DNA of 64,000 bases from Desulfovibrionaceae bacterium. GTDB taxonomy: Bacteria; Desulfobacterota; Desulfovibrionia; Desulfovibrionales; Desulfovibrionaceae. The notes under the pieces were generated by a model that was not told the DNA's origin, searched no databases, and saw only the letters and a list, made by a program, of their open reading frames with translations. Position numbers and translations under genes: made by a program. Below, piece by piece: positions 8,825 to 18,021 of this stretch. The stretch is from contig CAJTFO010000001.1 in NCBI GenBank assembly GCA_910575755.1, forward strand, positions 186,001 to 250,000, in the 5' to 3' direction. Each line of letters opens with the position of its first letter. Position 1 is the first letter of the stretch.

Positions 8825-9814
8825 ATGTCCGTCGCATTTCATCGCGGTCGCCGTCTGCGCCGCACGCCCCAGTTGCGCGCCCTGGCGCGCGAAACGCCGC
8901 CCCTGCTGGTGGAAGACCTGATCATGCCCTACTTTGTGGTGGAGACCGAAGACCGATCCTTCCGGAAAGAAGTGGCCTCCATGCCCGGCCAGTATCAGCT
9001 TTCGCCGCAAGAGCTGGAGCGGCAGGTGGAAAAGGCCGTGGATGCGGGCCTGACCGCCGTGCTGCTTTTCGGCATTCCCGCCGAAAAGGATGAAAAGGCC
9101 AGTGGCGCGTATGCCGAGAACGGCATCGTGCAGCAGGCCGTGCGCCGTCTCAAGCATCGGTGGCCCGGCCTTGTCGTGATTACTGACGTCTGCCTCTGCG
9201 AATACATGAGCCACGGTCATTGCGGCGTGCTGATGCCAGACGGGGCGGTGCTCAATGACCCCACCCTGCCCCTGCTGGTCAAGACGGCAGTCAGCCACGC
9301 GGCGGCCGGCGCGGACATGGTGGCCCCATCGGACATGATGGACGGGCGCGTGGCGGCCATTCGCGCGGCATTGGACGAAGGCGGCCTGAAAGAGCTGCCC
9401 ATCATGTCCTATGCCGTGAAGTACGCCTCTGCCTATTACGGTCCCTTCCGCGACGCGGCGGAATCCGCCCCGGCCAGCGGAGACCGCAAATCCTATCAGA
9501 TGAACTCCGGCAACGCCCGCGAAGCCTTGATCGAAGCCCGCGCGGACATCGAAGAGGGCGCGGACGCGCTGATCATCAAGCCCGCCGGCCCCTACAGCGA
9601 CATCATCCGTCTGGTGCGCGAACATGTGGATGTGCCGCTCTGCGCCTATCAGGTCAGCGGCGAATATGCCATGATCCGCGCGGCCGGACGTAACGGCTGG
9701 ATCGACGAACGCGCCGTTATGCTGGAAAGTCTGCTGGGCCTCAAGCGCGCGGGCGCGGACATGCTCATCACCTATTTCGCCGAAGAGATTCTGCGGCAAA
9801 GGCTGGCGCGCTGA
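8825..9814 (+). CDS. hemB: Delta-aminolevulinic acid dehydratase (porphobilinogen synthase)
   Basis: Condenses two 5-aminolevulinate molecules into porphobilinogen, the first common step to siroheme, heme and corrinoids. It has 329 residues. Zinc-type cysteines appear in DVCLCEYMSHGHCG. The two active-site lysines lie in MSYAVKYAS and in ALIIKPAGPYSDIIR. The start at 8825 matches the usual N-terminus (FHRGRRLRRTPQLRAL) and has GAGG upstream; an in-frame extension to 8567 covers a repeat and is not coding. The stop overlaps the ahbD start by one base, implying coupled translation. Confidence 0.97.
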   Translation: MSVAFHRGRRLRRTPQLRALARETPPLLVEDLIMPYFVVETEDRSFRKEVASMPGQYQLSPQELERQVEKAVDAGLTAVLLFGIPAEKDEKASGAYAENGIVQQAVRRLKHRWPGLVVITDVCLCEYMSHGHCGVLMPDGAVLNDPTLPLLVKTAVSHAAAGADMVAPSDMMDGRVAAIRAALDEGGLKELPIMSYAVKYASAYYGPFRDAAESAPASGDRKSYQMNSGNAREALIEARADIEEGADALIIKPAGPYSDIIRLVREHVDVPLCAYQVSGEYAMIRAAGRNGWIDERAVMLESLLGLKRAGADMLITYFAEEILRQRLAR

Positions 9815-10965
9815 TGCACGGGCAGGGGCAGCGTTCCGGCGCTCATCCGGCCACACATCCGGCAAAACATCCGGGCGGCGCGGTGGGCGGGCCCCGGCTG
9901 CTGGAAGACGGCAGCCCGGTCTGCCGCCTCATCGCCTGGGAAGTGACCCGCTCCTGCAATCTGGCCTGCAAGCACTGCCGGGCCGAGGCGCATCCCGAAC
10001 CCTATCCCGGCGAGCTGTCCACGGCCGAGGCCAAAGCGCTTATCGACACCTTTCCCCAGGTGGGCAATCCCATCATCATCTTCACCGGCGGCGACCCCAT
10101 GATGCGGCCGGACGTATATGAGCTGGTGGCTTACGCTCACGGCAGGGGGCTGACCTGCGCCTTTTCGCCCAACGGCACTCTGATCACGCCGGAAAACGCC
10201 CGGCTCATCAGGAAAGCCGGGGTGGAGCGCTGCTCCATCTCCATTGACGGGGCCGACGCGCAAAGCCACGACGCCTTCCGGGGTGTGCCCGGCGCGTTTG
10301 CGGCCAGCATGCGCGGCATCGGCTGCCTCAAGGACGCGGGCGTGCCCTTTCAGATCAACACCACGGTGACGCGCAACAACCTTGGCAGCTTCAAGAAGAT
10401 TTTTGAGCTTTGCCAGCGCATGGGCGCGGCGGCCTGGCATATTTTTCTGCTGGTTCCCATGGGCCGGGCCGCAGGGCTGGCGGATCAGGTTATCACCGCG
10501 CAGGAATATGAAGATGTGCTGCACTGGCTCTATGAATTTCGCAAAGGCACAGCCATGCATCTCAAGGCCACCTGCGCGCCGCACTATTACCGAATCATGC
10601 GCCAGCGCGCGCATGAGGAAGGTCTGCGCGTCACGCCGGAAACCTTTGGCATGGACGCCCTGACCAGAGGCTGTCTGGGCGGCACGGGTTTCTGTTTCAT
10701 CAGCCATGCCGGCCAGGTGCAGCCCTGCGGCTATCTGGAACTTGACTGCGGCAATGTGCGTGAAACGCCCTTTCCCGAAATCTGGCGCAACAGCGAATAC
10801 TTTCGCCAGTTCCGCGACCAGTCCTGTTACAAGGGCAAGTGCGGCGCGTGCGAATTTCATAATGTCTGCGGCGGCTGCCGGGCCCGCGCCTGGAGCATGA
10901 ACGGGGATCACATGGGCCCGGAGCCGTTGTGCACCTATCAGCCTGCCAAAATGAAGACGCGCTGA
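9814..10965 (+). CDS. ahbD: Heme b synthase AhbD, radical SAM
   Basis: The last enzyme of the siroheme-dependent heme pathway; it converts Fe-coproporphyrin III to heme b by oxidative decarboxylation of two propionates. The radical SAM motif CNLACKHC is near residues 48-55, followed by the GGDPMMRPD element. The C-terminal half has many cysteines (CLGGTGFC, QPCGYLELDC, CYKGKCGACEFHNVCGGC), consistent with the auxiliary iron-sulfur clusters known for AhbD. The opening RLIAWEVTRSCNL fits AhbD rather than AhbC, whose N-terminus is different. 383 residues, with a His-rich N-terminal tail of about 25 residues. It lies in a hemB-ahbD-decarboxylase cluster. Confidence 0.92.
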   Translation: MHGQGQRSGAHPATHPAKHPGGAVGGPRLLEDGSPVCRLIAWEVTRSCNLACKHCRAEAHPEPYPGELSTAEAKALIDTFPQVGNPIIIFTGGDPMMRPDVYELVAYAHGRGLTCAFSPNGTLITPENARLIRKAGVERCSISIDGADAQSHDAFRGVPGAFAASMRGIGCLKDAGVPFQINTTVTRNNLGSFKKIFELCQRMGAAAWHIFLLVPMGRAAGLADQVITAQEYEDVLHWLYEFRKGTAMHLKATCAPHYYRIMRQRAHEEGLRVTPETFGMDALTRGCLGGTGFCFISHAGQVQPCGYLELDCGNVRETPFPEIWRNSEYFRQFRDQSCYKGKCGACEFHNVCGGCRARAWSMNGDHMGPEPLCTYQPAKMKTR

Positions 10966-11005
10966 ATCCGGCCATGAGCCGGCGGACAGCGCGCGGGAAC
11001 GCACC

Positions 11006-11521
11006 ATGAACGAACAGGGTCGCACAAGCGGAGAGGGAGTGACGCTTTCTCCGGCGGACAGCCGCATGGACAGTCTGGACAGACAACTGCTGGACATCAT
11101 TCAAACGGATTTTCCCCTGATGCCCAGACCGTACGCCGAACTGGGCCAACGCCTGGGCATCTCTGAAGCGGAAGCGCTGGAACGGGTGCGGGCCTTGCGC
11201 CAGCGCAGGATCATCCGCCGTCTGGGGGCCAACTTTCAATCGTCCAGGCTGGGTTTCGTGTCCACGCTCTGCGCGGCCAAGGTTCCCGCGGACAGGCTGG
11301 ACGCCTTCATTAACGAGGTCAACGCCCGGCCCGGCGTGACGCACAATTATCTGCGCGAGCACAGCTACAACGTCTGGTTTACCCTGATCAGCCCTTCGCG
11401 TGAGGAGGCCCAGGCCGTGCTGGACGACATCAGCGCGCGCACCGGCGTGCCCATTCTCAACCTGCCCGCCACAAAATTCTTTAAAATCCGCGTGGATTTC
11501 CGCATGGGCGGCGAGGCGTAG
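11006..11521 (+). CDS. Siroheme decarboxylase subunit (AhbA or AhbB, Lrp/AsnC fold)
   Basis: A 171-residue protein with an Lrp-like winged-helix N-terminus (LDRQLLDIIQTDFPLMPRPYAELGQRLGIS) and a RAM/AsnC-like C-terminal half (GVTHNYLREHSYNVWFTLIS). This architecture is that of AhbA/AhbB, which form a heterodimer that decarboxylates siroheme to 12,18-didecarboxysiroheme. Only one of the two subunits is in the window, and I cannot say which. It lies 40 bases after ahbD in the same direction. A second possible start, Met at 11067, would drop the poorly conserved first 20 residues. It should not be read as a transcription regulator despite the fold. Confidence 0.88.
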   Translation: MNEQGRTSGEGVTLSPADSRMDSLDRQLLDIIQTDFPLMPRPYAELGQRLGISEAEALERVRALRQRRIIRRLGANFQSSRLGFVSTLCAAKVPADRLDAFINEVNARPGVTHNYLREHSYNVWFTLISPSREEAQAVLDDISARTGVPILNLPATKFFKIRVDFRMGGEA

Positions 11522-11574
11522 CCGCTTCCCGCGTTTCACGGACTGCCCGCTTCATGCGTAAAGGGAACACTGCC

Positions 11575-12390
11575 ATGAAAAAAATTCTGTGCATGTTTGT
11601 GCTCTGCCTGCTGCTGTCCGTGGCCGCGCGGGCCGAAACCCTGAGCATAGGCGACGAAAGCATCAACTATACTGTGCCGCAAGGCTATATGGCCGGGGAT
11701 AAGGAACCCTATCTCGGCATACGCAGATTCGTGGCCGATGCTTCCCCTAAAAACATACAGATTCTGGCCCTCTATGTGGATGAGGAAAGCCACAAGAAAC
11801 TCATGGACTCGCAGGAGCAACGCCTGGAGAGATATTTCATCGTGTCCAGCGCGCGCCAGCTTGAGAACAAGAGCCTGAAGGTCAAGGACTTCATGGAGGT
11901 GAAAAAGGGTATTGTCAAGGCGCAGGAGCGCTTGAAAACGACCCTCAGGGCGAGGATCAACCGCCTGCTGGGCCAGGCCAGCGACGGCAGCATGAGCGTC
12001 GGCGATATTGAGACCCTGGGCGTTTTCGACTCCAGCGACACCAGCTTTTCCTTTATGGCGGTCATGGACCAGGTGCACAACGAGAACGGACGGCGGCAAG
12101 CGGATAAACAGGCTGTGGTTTCCAGCTATCTGCTGGCCCAGGGCAAACTGGTCATCGTCAATCAGTACCAGCTTCTTGACCCGGCCCGAAACATGACCGA
12201 GCAACTGAACGCGGCCAAAGAGCATGCCCGACGCGTTCTCAGGGAGCTGAACATCAAAGAGGGCGTGTCCTGGAAAGCGTATCTGGATGCTTTTCCGGTC
12301 AAGGTTCTGGTTGGCGCTCTGGCCGGCGGCCTGATCGGCGGTCTGATAGGCTGGCTGGTCAGGCGCAGAAAGAAGCAGGCGGCCGCCTGA
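11575..12390 (+). CDS. Exported protein with C-terminal membrane anchor
   Basis: 271 residues with a clear signal peptide (MKKILCMFVLCLLLSVAARA, cleavage after ARA) and a glycine-rich hydrophobic segment close to the end (ALAGGLIGGLIGWLV) followed by RRRKKQ, so the bulk should be periplasmic and anchored at the C-terminus. The start at 11575 has AAAGGGAA upstream. No enzyme motif is recognised. It is 53 bases after the decarboxylase gene but may be unrelated to heme synthesis. Unknown function. Confidence 0.75.
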   Translation: MKKILCMFVLCLLLSVAARAETLSIGDESINYTVPQGYMAGDKEPYLGIRRFVADASPKNIQILALYVDEESHKKLMDSQEQRLERYFIVSSARQLENKSLKVKDFMEVKKGIVKAQERLKTTLRARINRLLGQASDGSMSVGDIETLGVFDSSDTSFSFMAVMDQVHNENGRRQADKQAVVSSYLLAQGKLVIVNQYQLLDPARNMTEQLNAAKEHARRVLRELNIKEGVSWKAYLDAFPVKVLVGALAGGLIGGLIGWLVRRRKKQAAA

Positions 12391-12396
12391 TTGCCT

Positions 12397-12545
12397 AGAA
12401 GCCATTTCATGATTCGCATGAAATGGCTTCTAACGCCAGACGAGACTCTGGCGCGGCGCGAAAAACGCCGTGAATGAGCCAAAAACCACGTTTTTTGGCG
12501 AATGATCTTCATAATTCAGCCCAAAGGCTGAATTATGAAATGAGT
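12397..12545 (-). repeat. Three-hairpin intergenic repeat, copy E
   Basis: Read on the minus strand: hairpin 1 at 12537-12510 (12-bp stem CATAATTCAGCC), hairpin 2 at 12499-12478 (GCCAAAAA stem, loop ACGTGG), and hairpin 3 at 12431-12397 (15-bp perfect stem, loop of five). TCATT and CTCATT flank hairpin 2 as in copies B and C. The 15-bp stem directly after the plus-strand gene, and the convergent position between that gene and the mscS-type gene, mean it could also act as a transcription terminator. Confidence 0.75.
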
Positions 12546-12546
12546 T

Positions 12547-15141
12547 CTACTTGTCCGCCGCGTCCTTGCCGGCCCGCTGTGTGAACCGGATCTGCCGGCG
12601 CGGATGCCGGCGCGCGGGCCGAGCGGCAAGGGCGCGGGGCGGCGTCTGCGAGCTTTTGACGCGCGCGGGCATTTCCTTGATGTGCACATCCAGCTGCGGG
12701 AAGGCCACTTCAATGTGGTGTTCACGGAACTGTTTTTCAATGGCCAGGCGGATGTCCGAAGCGGTGGACACGCCCACGTCATAATCCTTGACCCAGAATC
12801 GCAGCAGAAAATCCAGGGTACTGTTGCCGAAATCGTTGAAAATGACCGTGGGCGTGGGATATTTGAGCACGTTCTCATGCCCGTTGGTCACGGCCAGCAG
12901 CAATTTCATCACCTGCGCCGTGTTGGAGCCATAGGCCACGCCCAGCTTGATTTCGCGCCGCACGGTGCGGCTGTTGCGGGTCCAGTTGATCAGACGGCTG
13001 GCCACAAATTCTGAATTAGGCACATAGATGAGCGCGTTGTCGTAGGTTTCCACCATGGTGGCGCGCACGCTGATCTTGCGCACCCGCCCTGTAATGCCGC
13101 CCACTTCCACCACGTCCCCGGCCTGGAGCGTGCGGCTGAAGATCAGGATCAGACCTGAGAAAAAATTGTTCACAATGGTCTGCATGCCGAAGCCGATGCC
13201 CACGGAAAGCCCGCCAGCCACCATGGCCAGGTTGCTCAGCTCCATGCCCAGCGACCGCAGCGCGAACAGACCGAAGATGGCCCATGCCGCGTAGGTGAAG
13301 GCCGTCTGCATGGGCGGAATCAGCGTGGCGTCGATTTGCAGGCCCTGTCTGGGCAGTTTGGCCAGAAAGCTCGACCCCATGGCCACGGCCGTGCGCGTGA
13401 GATAAAAAACGCTGATGATCAGCAGTATCTGAACGATGTTGAACTGGGTGGCGCCCACGTTCACGCCCTTGAACACATATTCGCCCAGCAGATACATGCC
13501 GCCGGGCAGCGTGCCCACCCAGAGCAGCACGCCCACCACAGCCGCCACCAGGACAACGGGCGCGGCCAGAGCCACCAGCAGACGCGCCAGAGCGGCCCGC
13601 GCGCCTTCCTTGGGCAAGTGCTCGTTGATGTTGCTGATCAGGGCCATGCCGCCCAGGCTCAGTTCCAGCGCCAGGGAGCAGGAGACAAAAACCAGGTAGA
13701 GGGCCATGCTGTAAATATGCAGACCCGAAAGAGCCAGCAGCAGGCAGAGCCAGAGCACGATGGGGTCGCCTTCCAGCACGCTGACTTCCAGTTGCAGGGG
13801 GCCATGATTCATTGCGCGCCAGCGCTGTCGCCAGGCCAGGGAGGCGATGACCAGAGCCGCCCAGATTACCAGCACCAGGGAATTGGTCAGCGGCAGGTAG
13901 AGCAGGGCATAGGCGCAGAGGGTCAGGGGCATGAGCCGCAGGAAGGGGGCGGGCTGCTCCGCCACATCGGGGAATTTCAGCAGGCGCAGATCCCAGGCCA
14001 GAAATACCTGTCCCAGAATGATGGACAAATTGCCCAGCGCCAGAAAGAGCCGGAAAAATTCGCCCGTGGCGGACAGGGAGCTGCCCAGCAGGGAAAGCCC
14101 CAGGCAGAGCCAGGGCAGGCTGACCCGAAAAATATGGCGGGCCACGGGCCGGGAATCCTGATTGATCCAGCGCTTGTAAAGCAGCAGGCTGATCACGCCG
14201 GTGAACAGCAGGCAGATCAGAAAGCGCAGTATTGCCGTGCCCCACTGATCCGCAGTGACCGGCATTTCCACGGGCAGACGCAGTATCATGCCCTGGTAGG
14301 AGTAACGCATCTGCTGGCCGAAATCGGCCCAGGCCTCGGGGCTGAGGTAGGGAACCGGGCTTTGCAGATAATAGTTTTTCCAGAGCACGGGCAACTGTTC
14401 GCCGATGTCCTGACGGGTTTTTTCCAGCCGCTTGAGCAGGGCCAGGGAAGGGGCCAGCGCCGAATCGCACTGGGCCAGCGCGGCGGCCAGACGCAACCTG
14501 GCCTGACCGATATCCTGTATATAGCTTTGCATTTCCGGGCTGATTCTGCCGTCGTGCAGGTCTTCGGGCAGGCTGTCGGCCATGTAGTTCACGCGTTCCA
14601 GCAGGCCCTGCGCTTCGGAACGGACCAGCATGACCGGCTCAAGCAACTGGTTCAGCTGCGTGACCGTGGCCGTGATGCGGCGGCTCACGGCCTCCATGGG
14701 ATTGGGCCAGTTCTTGAACGTGTTGGTCAGCACCAGCAGACGGCGGGCTTCTTCCTCATAGGGCTGGATCATGCCTGTCAGGTTGGTCGTCTGGTCGGAG
14801 AAACTGTCGCTCAGTTTGACGGCGGTGGCCTTGATGTCGTTAAGCATGCCGCGCTGTCCGGCCCAGATCATCTCCCAGGGGTCATGCCCGGGTGACGCGC
14901 TTTCGGCCTCGGTCGCGCTGTCGTCAGCGTTTTGCTCTTTTGTGGCATCGGCGGTTTTGGCCTGATCCGCGTCCCCGGCTTTCACGGCGCTGTCCTTTTT
15001 TCCCACTGTGGCCGGGGCGGCCTTTTCCGTTCCGGCGGCTTTGGCGTCGGCAACCGGGGCAGTGGCGGAAGCGGTCAGGGCGGGCGTGGCCCACAGGCAG
15101 AACGAGAGCAGCAGAAGTATGAGGCAGCGGGAGTGACGCAT
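12547..15141 (-). CDS. Large MscS-family mechanosensitive channel
   Basis: An 864-residue inner-membrane channel opening under turgor. It starts with a signal peptide (to about residue 24), an Ala/Asp/Lys-rich low-complexity stretch (25-80), and a long helical periplasmic region (80-280). About ten membrane segments follow, then the MscS pore helix and beta domain: FGMQTIVNNFFSGLILIFSRTLQAGDVVEVGGITGRV near residue 670 and the IYVPNSEF motif after it. The size and periplasmic domain resemble MscK/YbdG-like or YjeP-like members rather than the short MscS. The start has AAGGA upstream. The C-terminus is Arg/Pro-rich. It is transcribed alone, convergent with the preceding gene. Confidence 0.92.
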   Translation of the reverse strand: MRHSRCLILLLLSFCLWATPALTASATAPVADAKAAGTEKAAPATVGKKDSAVKAGDADQAKTADATKEQNADDSATEAESASPGHDPWEMIWAGQRGMLNDIKATAVKLSDSFSDQTTNLTGMIQPYEEEARRLLVLTNTFKNWPNPMEAVSRRITATVTQLNQLLEPVMLVRSEAQGLLERVNYMADSLPEDLHDGRISPEMQSYIQDIGQARLRLAAALAQCDSALAPSLALLKRLEKTRQDIGEQLPVLWKNYYLQSPVPYLSPEAWADFGQQMRYSYQGMILRLPVEMPVTADQWGTAILRFLICLLFTGVISLLLYKRWINQDSRPVARHIFRVSLPWLCLGLSLLGSSLSATGEFFRLFLALGNLSIILGQVFLAWDLRLLKFPDVAEQPAPFLRLMPLTLCAYALLYLPLTNSLVLVIWAALVIASLAWRQRWRAMNHGPLQLEVSVLEGDPIVLWLCLLLALSGLHIYSMALYLVFVSCSLALELSLGGMALISNINEHLPKEGARAALARLLVALAAPVVLVAAVVGVLLWVGTLPGGMYLLGEYVFKGVNVGATQFNIVQILLIISVFYLTRTAVAMGSSFLAKLPRQGLQIDATLIPPMQTAFTYAAWAIFGLFALRSLGMELSNLAMVAGGLSVGIGFGMQTIVNNFFSGLILIFSRTLQAGDVVEVGGITGRVRKISVRATMVETYDNALIYVPNSEFVASRLINWTRNSRTVRREIKLGVAYGSNTAQVMKLLLAVTNGHENVLKYPTPTVIFNDFGNSTLDFLLRFWVKDYDVGVSTASDIRLAIEKQFREHHIEVAFPQLDVHIKEMPARVKSSQTPPRALAARPARRHPRRQIRFTQRAGKDAADK

Positions 15142-15265
15142 GATGGATATCCTTACTGTGTCGCGTGAATGCGGCTGACCGCCTTTTTACGCCAAGCGAG
15201 GCGGCTTGAAAAGAGCGCGGGCCCCTGATCTTTACAATGCCGGCCTGTAGCGTCATAGTTGCCGT

Positions 15266-16264
15266 ATGACGGACGCCCCTTCCTCCGCATCCCGCCCCGC
15301 CGGGCCGCGAGTTCTGCCTGTGGGCCTGCTGGCCTGTGCGGACTATGCCGCGCCCCGGTTGCGGCAGATCGTGTTTCAGGCTCTGGAGACCGCCGGGCCG
15401 CGCGTGGCCGCCGGCATGCGCGTGCTGGTCAAGCCCAATCTGGTCACGGCACAGCCCCTGGCCTGCGCCAGCCCCGAAGTGACGGCGGCGGCCTGCGCCT
15501 GGCTGCTGGAACACGGCGCCAGGGTGGAGGTGGCCGACTCGCCGGGTTTTGGCCGCGCCGGAGCCGTGGCCCGCAAGATCGGCCTGGAGGCGGCCTTGCG
15601 CCCCCTGAAACTCAGGGTGCGCGCCCTGGATCAGCCCGTGCCCGCGCGTCTGGCGCTGCCCCCGTCCGCCTCCGTCGCGTTTCCGGAAGGCGGCCCGCGC
15701 TTCATGATCTCTCGCCGCGCCCTGGAATGCGACCTGATTCTTTCCGTGCCCAGGGTCAAGGCCCACAGCCAGATGTTGCTGACGCTGGCGGTAAAGAATT
15801 GTTTCGGCTGCGTCAGCGGCCTGCGCAAGGCCCTGATTCATACCCGCGAAGGACGCGACCCCGTCTGTTTTGCGGACTGCCTGGCCGCGCTCTGGGCGGC
15901 GTTGCCGCCCGTGGCCGGACTGGCCGACGGCGTGCGGGCCATGCATGTCGCCGGTCCCAGTCGGGGCAAGCCCTTCGCCCTGGGGCTTGTGGGCGCAAGC
16001 CCGTCCGCCGTGGCGCTGGATGAGGCCCTTTGCGCCGTGCTGGGTCTGCCGCCCGGCGCTACCCCGCTGGGAGCGGCTCTGGAGCGGCGCAGGGCCGAAG
16101 GCTGCGCGGCGGCCGGCTGGCGCGCCTCATATGTGCTGCAAGGGCCTGAAGAATTTGACGCGCGCGGCTTTGAACTGCCGCGCCAGTTGGCGCACACCTC
16201 GTTTCATCCCGCGCGCTTTGTAAAAAGCTGCGTCCGTCGCCTGTGGGCGGCGTGCAAATTGTGA
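15266..16264 (+). CDS. DUF362 domain protein
   Basis: 332 residues. It contains the DUF362 core: GMRVLVKPNLV near residue 55, a central region with ADSPGFGRAG, and SVPRVKAHSQMLLTLAVKNCFGCVSG near residue 175. Many DUF362 proteins carry a ferredoxin domain, but none is present here. The reaction is not established; members are often near iron-sulfur or cofactor genes. It is followed 11 bases later by thiE, so the two may share a transcript. The start lacks a strong ribosome site. Confidence 0.85.
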   Translation: MTDAPSSASRPAGPRVLPVGLLACADYAAPRLRQIVFQALETAGPRVAAGMRVLVKPNLVTAQPLACASPEVTAAACAWLLEHGARVEVADSPGFGRAGAVARKIGLEAALRPLKLRVRALDQPVPARLALPPSASVAFPEGGPRFMISRRALECDLILSVPRVKAHSQMLLTLAVKNCFGCVSGLRKALIHTREGRDPVCFADCLAALWAALPPVAGLADGVRAMHVAGPSRGKPFALGLVGASPSAVALDEALCAVLGLPPGATPLGAALERRRAEGCAAAGWRASYVLQGPEEFDARGFELPRQLAHTSFHPARFVKSCVRRLWAACKL

Positions 16265-16275
16265 AGGAGACAGAC

Positions 16276-16923
16276 ATGCCCGCCATTCTGCCCGGACAGA
16301 CCGATATCTACGCCCTGACCGATTCCCGCCTTTCCCTGGGCCGCCCTCTGGCCGTGGTGGCCGGAGCTTTGCTGGACGCCGGGGTGCGTATTCTGCAATA
16401 CCGGGAAAAACACTTCAAGGCCGGCAAAATGCTTGAAGAATGCCGCCTGCTGCGCCGCCTGACGGAAAAGGCCGGGGCCTGTTTCATTGTCAACGATCAT
16501 ATTGACATTGCCATGCTGGTGGGGGCTGACGGCGTGCACATCGGACAGGAGGATCTGCCCGTGCCCGAGGTGCGCCGTCTGGTGGGGCCGGACATGCTCA
16601 TCGGCCTGTCCACCCATTCGCCGGAACAGGCCGTGGCCGCCGTGAATGCGGGCGCGGACTACATCGGGGTTGGGCCCATTTTCGCCACCCGAACCAAGGA
16701 GGATGTGGTGGATCCCGTGGGCTACGGCTATCTGGACTGGGTGGCGCGCAACATTGATCTGCCTTTTGTGGCCATCGGCGGCATCAAGGCGCACAATATC
16801 GCCGAGGTGGCCGGCCACGGCGCGCGCTGCTGCGCTCTGGTCTCGGAACTGGTGGGCGCGCGGGACATCCCGGCCCGGGTGGAGGCCGTGCGCACGGCCA
16901 TGCGGCAAGGGCTTGACCGGTAA
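16276..16923 (+). CDS. thiE: Thiamine-phosphate synthase
   Basis: Joins hydroxymethylpyrimidine pyrophosphate and thiazole phosphate carboxylate to form thiamine phosphate. A 215-residue TIM barrel with the expected blocks: YALTDSRLS, ILQYREKHFKAG (substrate-binding Q-Y-R-x-K), FIVNDHIDIA, GVHIGQEDLP, GLSTHS, YIGVGPIFATRTK and VAIGGI. The start at 16276 has AAGGAG six bases before it. A strong hairpin terminator follows 25 bases after the stop. Confidence 0.96.
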   Translation: MPAILPGQTDIYALTDSRLSLGRPLAVVAGALLDAGVRILQYREKHFKAGKMLEECRLLRRLTEKAGACFIVNDHIDIAMLVGADGVHIGQEDLPVPEVRRLVGPDMLIGLSTHSPEQAVAAVNAGADYIGVGPIFATRTKEDVVDPVGYGYLDWVARNIDLPFVAIGGIKAHNIAEVAGHGARCCALVSELVGARDIPARVEAVRTAMRQGLDR

Positions 16924-16947
16924 GCGGCCCGGACGCGCCACGCGCAA

Positions 16948-16981
16948 AAGCCCCCGGCCTTCTGAAAGAAACCGGGGGCTT
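16948..16981. terminator. Bidirectional intrinsic terminator between thiE and the FlgN-like gene
   Basis: A 10-bp perfect stem (AAGCCCCCGG with CCGGGGGCTT) around a 14-base loop. The neighbours converge here. On the minus strand the stem is followed by TTTGCG; on the plus strand the tail is less T-rich (GACGTTTGTTGTTG). Confidence 0.75.
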
Positions 16982-17021
16982 GACGTTTGTTGTTGCTGGC
17001 CGGCACGCATGCCGCACGGCG

Positions 17022-17345
17022 CTACTGCAAAGCCTGTCCCACGGCCTGATGGTAGCCGCGCATGCGCTGTTTCTCCAACCGTGAGCGTTGCAGGCTTGCC
17101 CGCACGACGCCCTGAGCCCGCGTGGCCAGTCCGGTCAGCTGATCCTGGAGCCGGGAGAGCTCAACAAGATGGCCGCGGTACTGATTGAGGCCGCCGGGCT
17201 CCAGCAGACGCCACGCCATGGTGGTGAGTTCGCCGCGCCGTTCCGCCAGCTCCACCGCCCTGTCATACGCCCCGTCCTCCAGGGCCGCCACTTCCTGACG
17301 GGCGAGATCCAGAACCTGATTCAGGAGGGATAGTCCCTGACTCAT
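17022..17345 (-). CDS. FlgN-like helical chaperone candidate
   Basis: A 107-residue all-helical protein, rich in Leu, Glu, Arg and Gln, with heptad-like spacing and an AAGGAAGGAG site before its ATG. Size and composition fit the FlgN/FliT type III export chaperones that bind hook-associated proteins, but there is no diagnostic motif, so this is inference. It is the last gene of a minus-strand run whose first member has a lysozyme-like domain, which would fit a flagellar context. Unsure. Confidence 0.6.
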   Translation of the reverse strand: MSQGLSLLNQVLDLARQEVAALEDGAYDRAVELAERRGELTTMAWRLLEPGGLNQYRGHLVELSRLQDQLTGLATRAQGVVRASLQRSRLEKQRMRGYHQAVGQALQ

Positions 17346-17358
17346 GGTGGCTCCTTCC

Positions 17359-17964
17359 TTACTGGGCTATGCGTTTGGTCATCTGCTCGTGCAGATGTTC
17401 GCTGACCACCAGCCACTCATCGCAGAGGGGCAGAAATTCGTATTCCAGCAGGTCGGCCAGAAGAATCCAGTCTTCATTTTCCAGCACATCGCTCATTTCG
17501 GAGAGCAGGTCGGCCAGCTTTTCGGCCTTGAGCGTAAATTCCTCATCCGCGCCGCCGAGATAACGTTCACGCAACGCGCTGAGCATGCCCATGAAATCGC
17601 GGGTCACGTCCAGCAGATCCTGCAAGAGCTCCAGGGCGTCGGCATCCGAGGCGTCGCGGAACAGACGGGCCACATTGCGCGCGCCGCTGCCCATCATCCG
17701 GGCCACTTTGCCCATTTCCGCCGACATGTCCACAGCCAGCTCCGCGGCTGGCACGGAACGCACTTCCACGGAAGAAATGGCGTCGCAGGACATGTCCTCG
17801 GCCTGATGGGGATATATTTCTGAAAAAATTTCGTTGTTCACGAAAACATCAGTGACCACACGGTCATCCATTTTTTCGTCCTGCATCACGGTGGCGAGTA
17901 TTTCTTCCAGATTGGCGAAGCTGGAAATCTCCTTGTCGCTTTTGCAACCGTCAACAATAATCAT
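17359..17964 (-). CDS. Acidic helical protein of unknown function
   Basis: 201 residues from ATG 17964, with AAGGAGG upstream. The N-terminal 60 residues look like a small alpha/beta domain (MIIVDGCKSDKEISSFANLEEIL); the remainder is highly acidic helices. There is no signal peptide or membrane span. It starts 57 bases after the GT9 gene and is 13 bases from the FlgN-like gene, so cotranscription is likely. I do not recognise the family. Confidence 0.7.
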   Translation of the reverse strand: MIIVDGCKSDKEISSFANLEEILATVMQDEKMDDRVVTDVFVNNEIFSEIYPHQAEDMSCDAISSVEVRSVPAAELAVDMSAEMGKVARMMGSGARNVARLFRDASDADALELLQDLLDVTRDFMGMLSALRERYLGGADEEFTLKAEKLADLLSEMSDVLENEDWILLADLLEYEFLPLCDEWLVVSEHLHEQMTKRIAQ

Positions 17965-18021
17965 ATAACCCTCCTTACTCCCCAAGGGGAACTATTTGCC
18001 CATATGTTGCGTGATTCCTGA

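Noticed and set aside
11006-11521. An Lrp/AsnC transcription regulator.
   Set aside because: The fold is shared, but adjacency to ahbD and the specific sequence blocks fit siroheme decarboxylase better.
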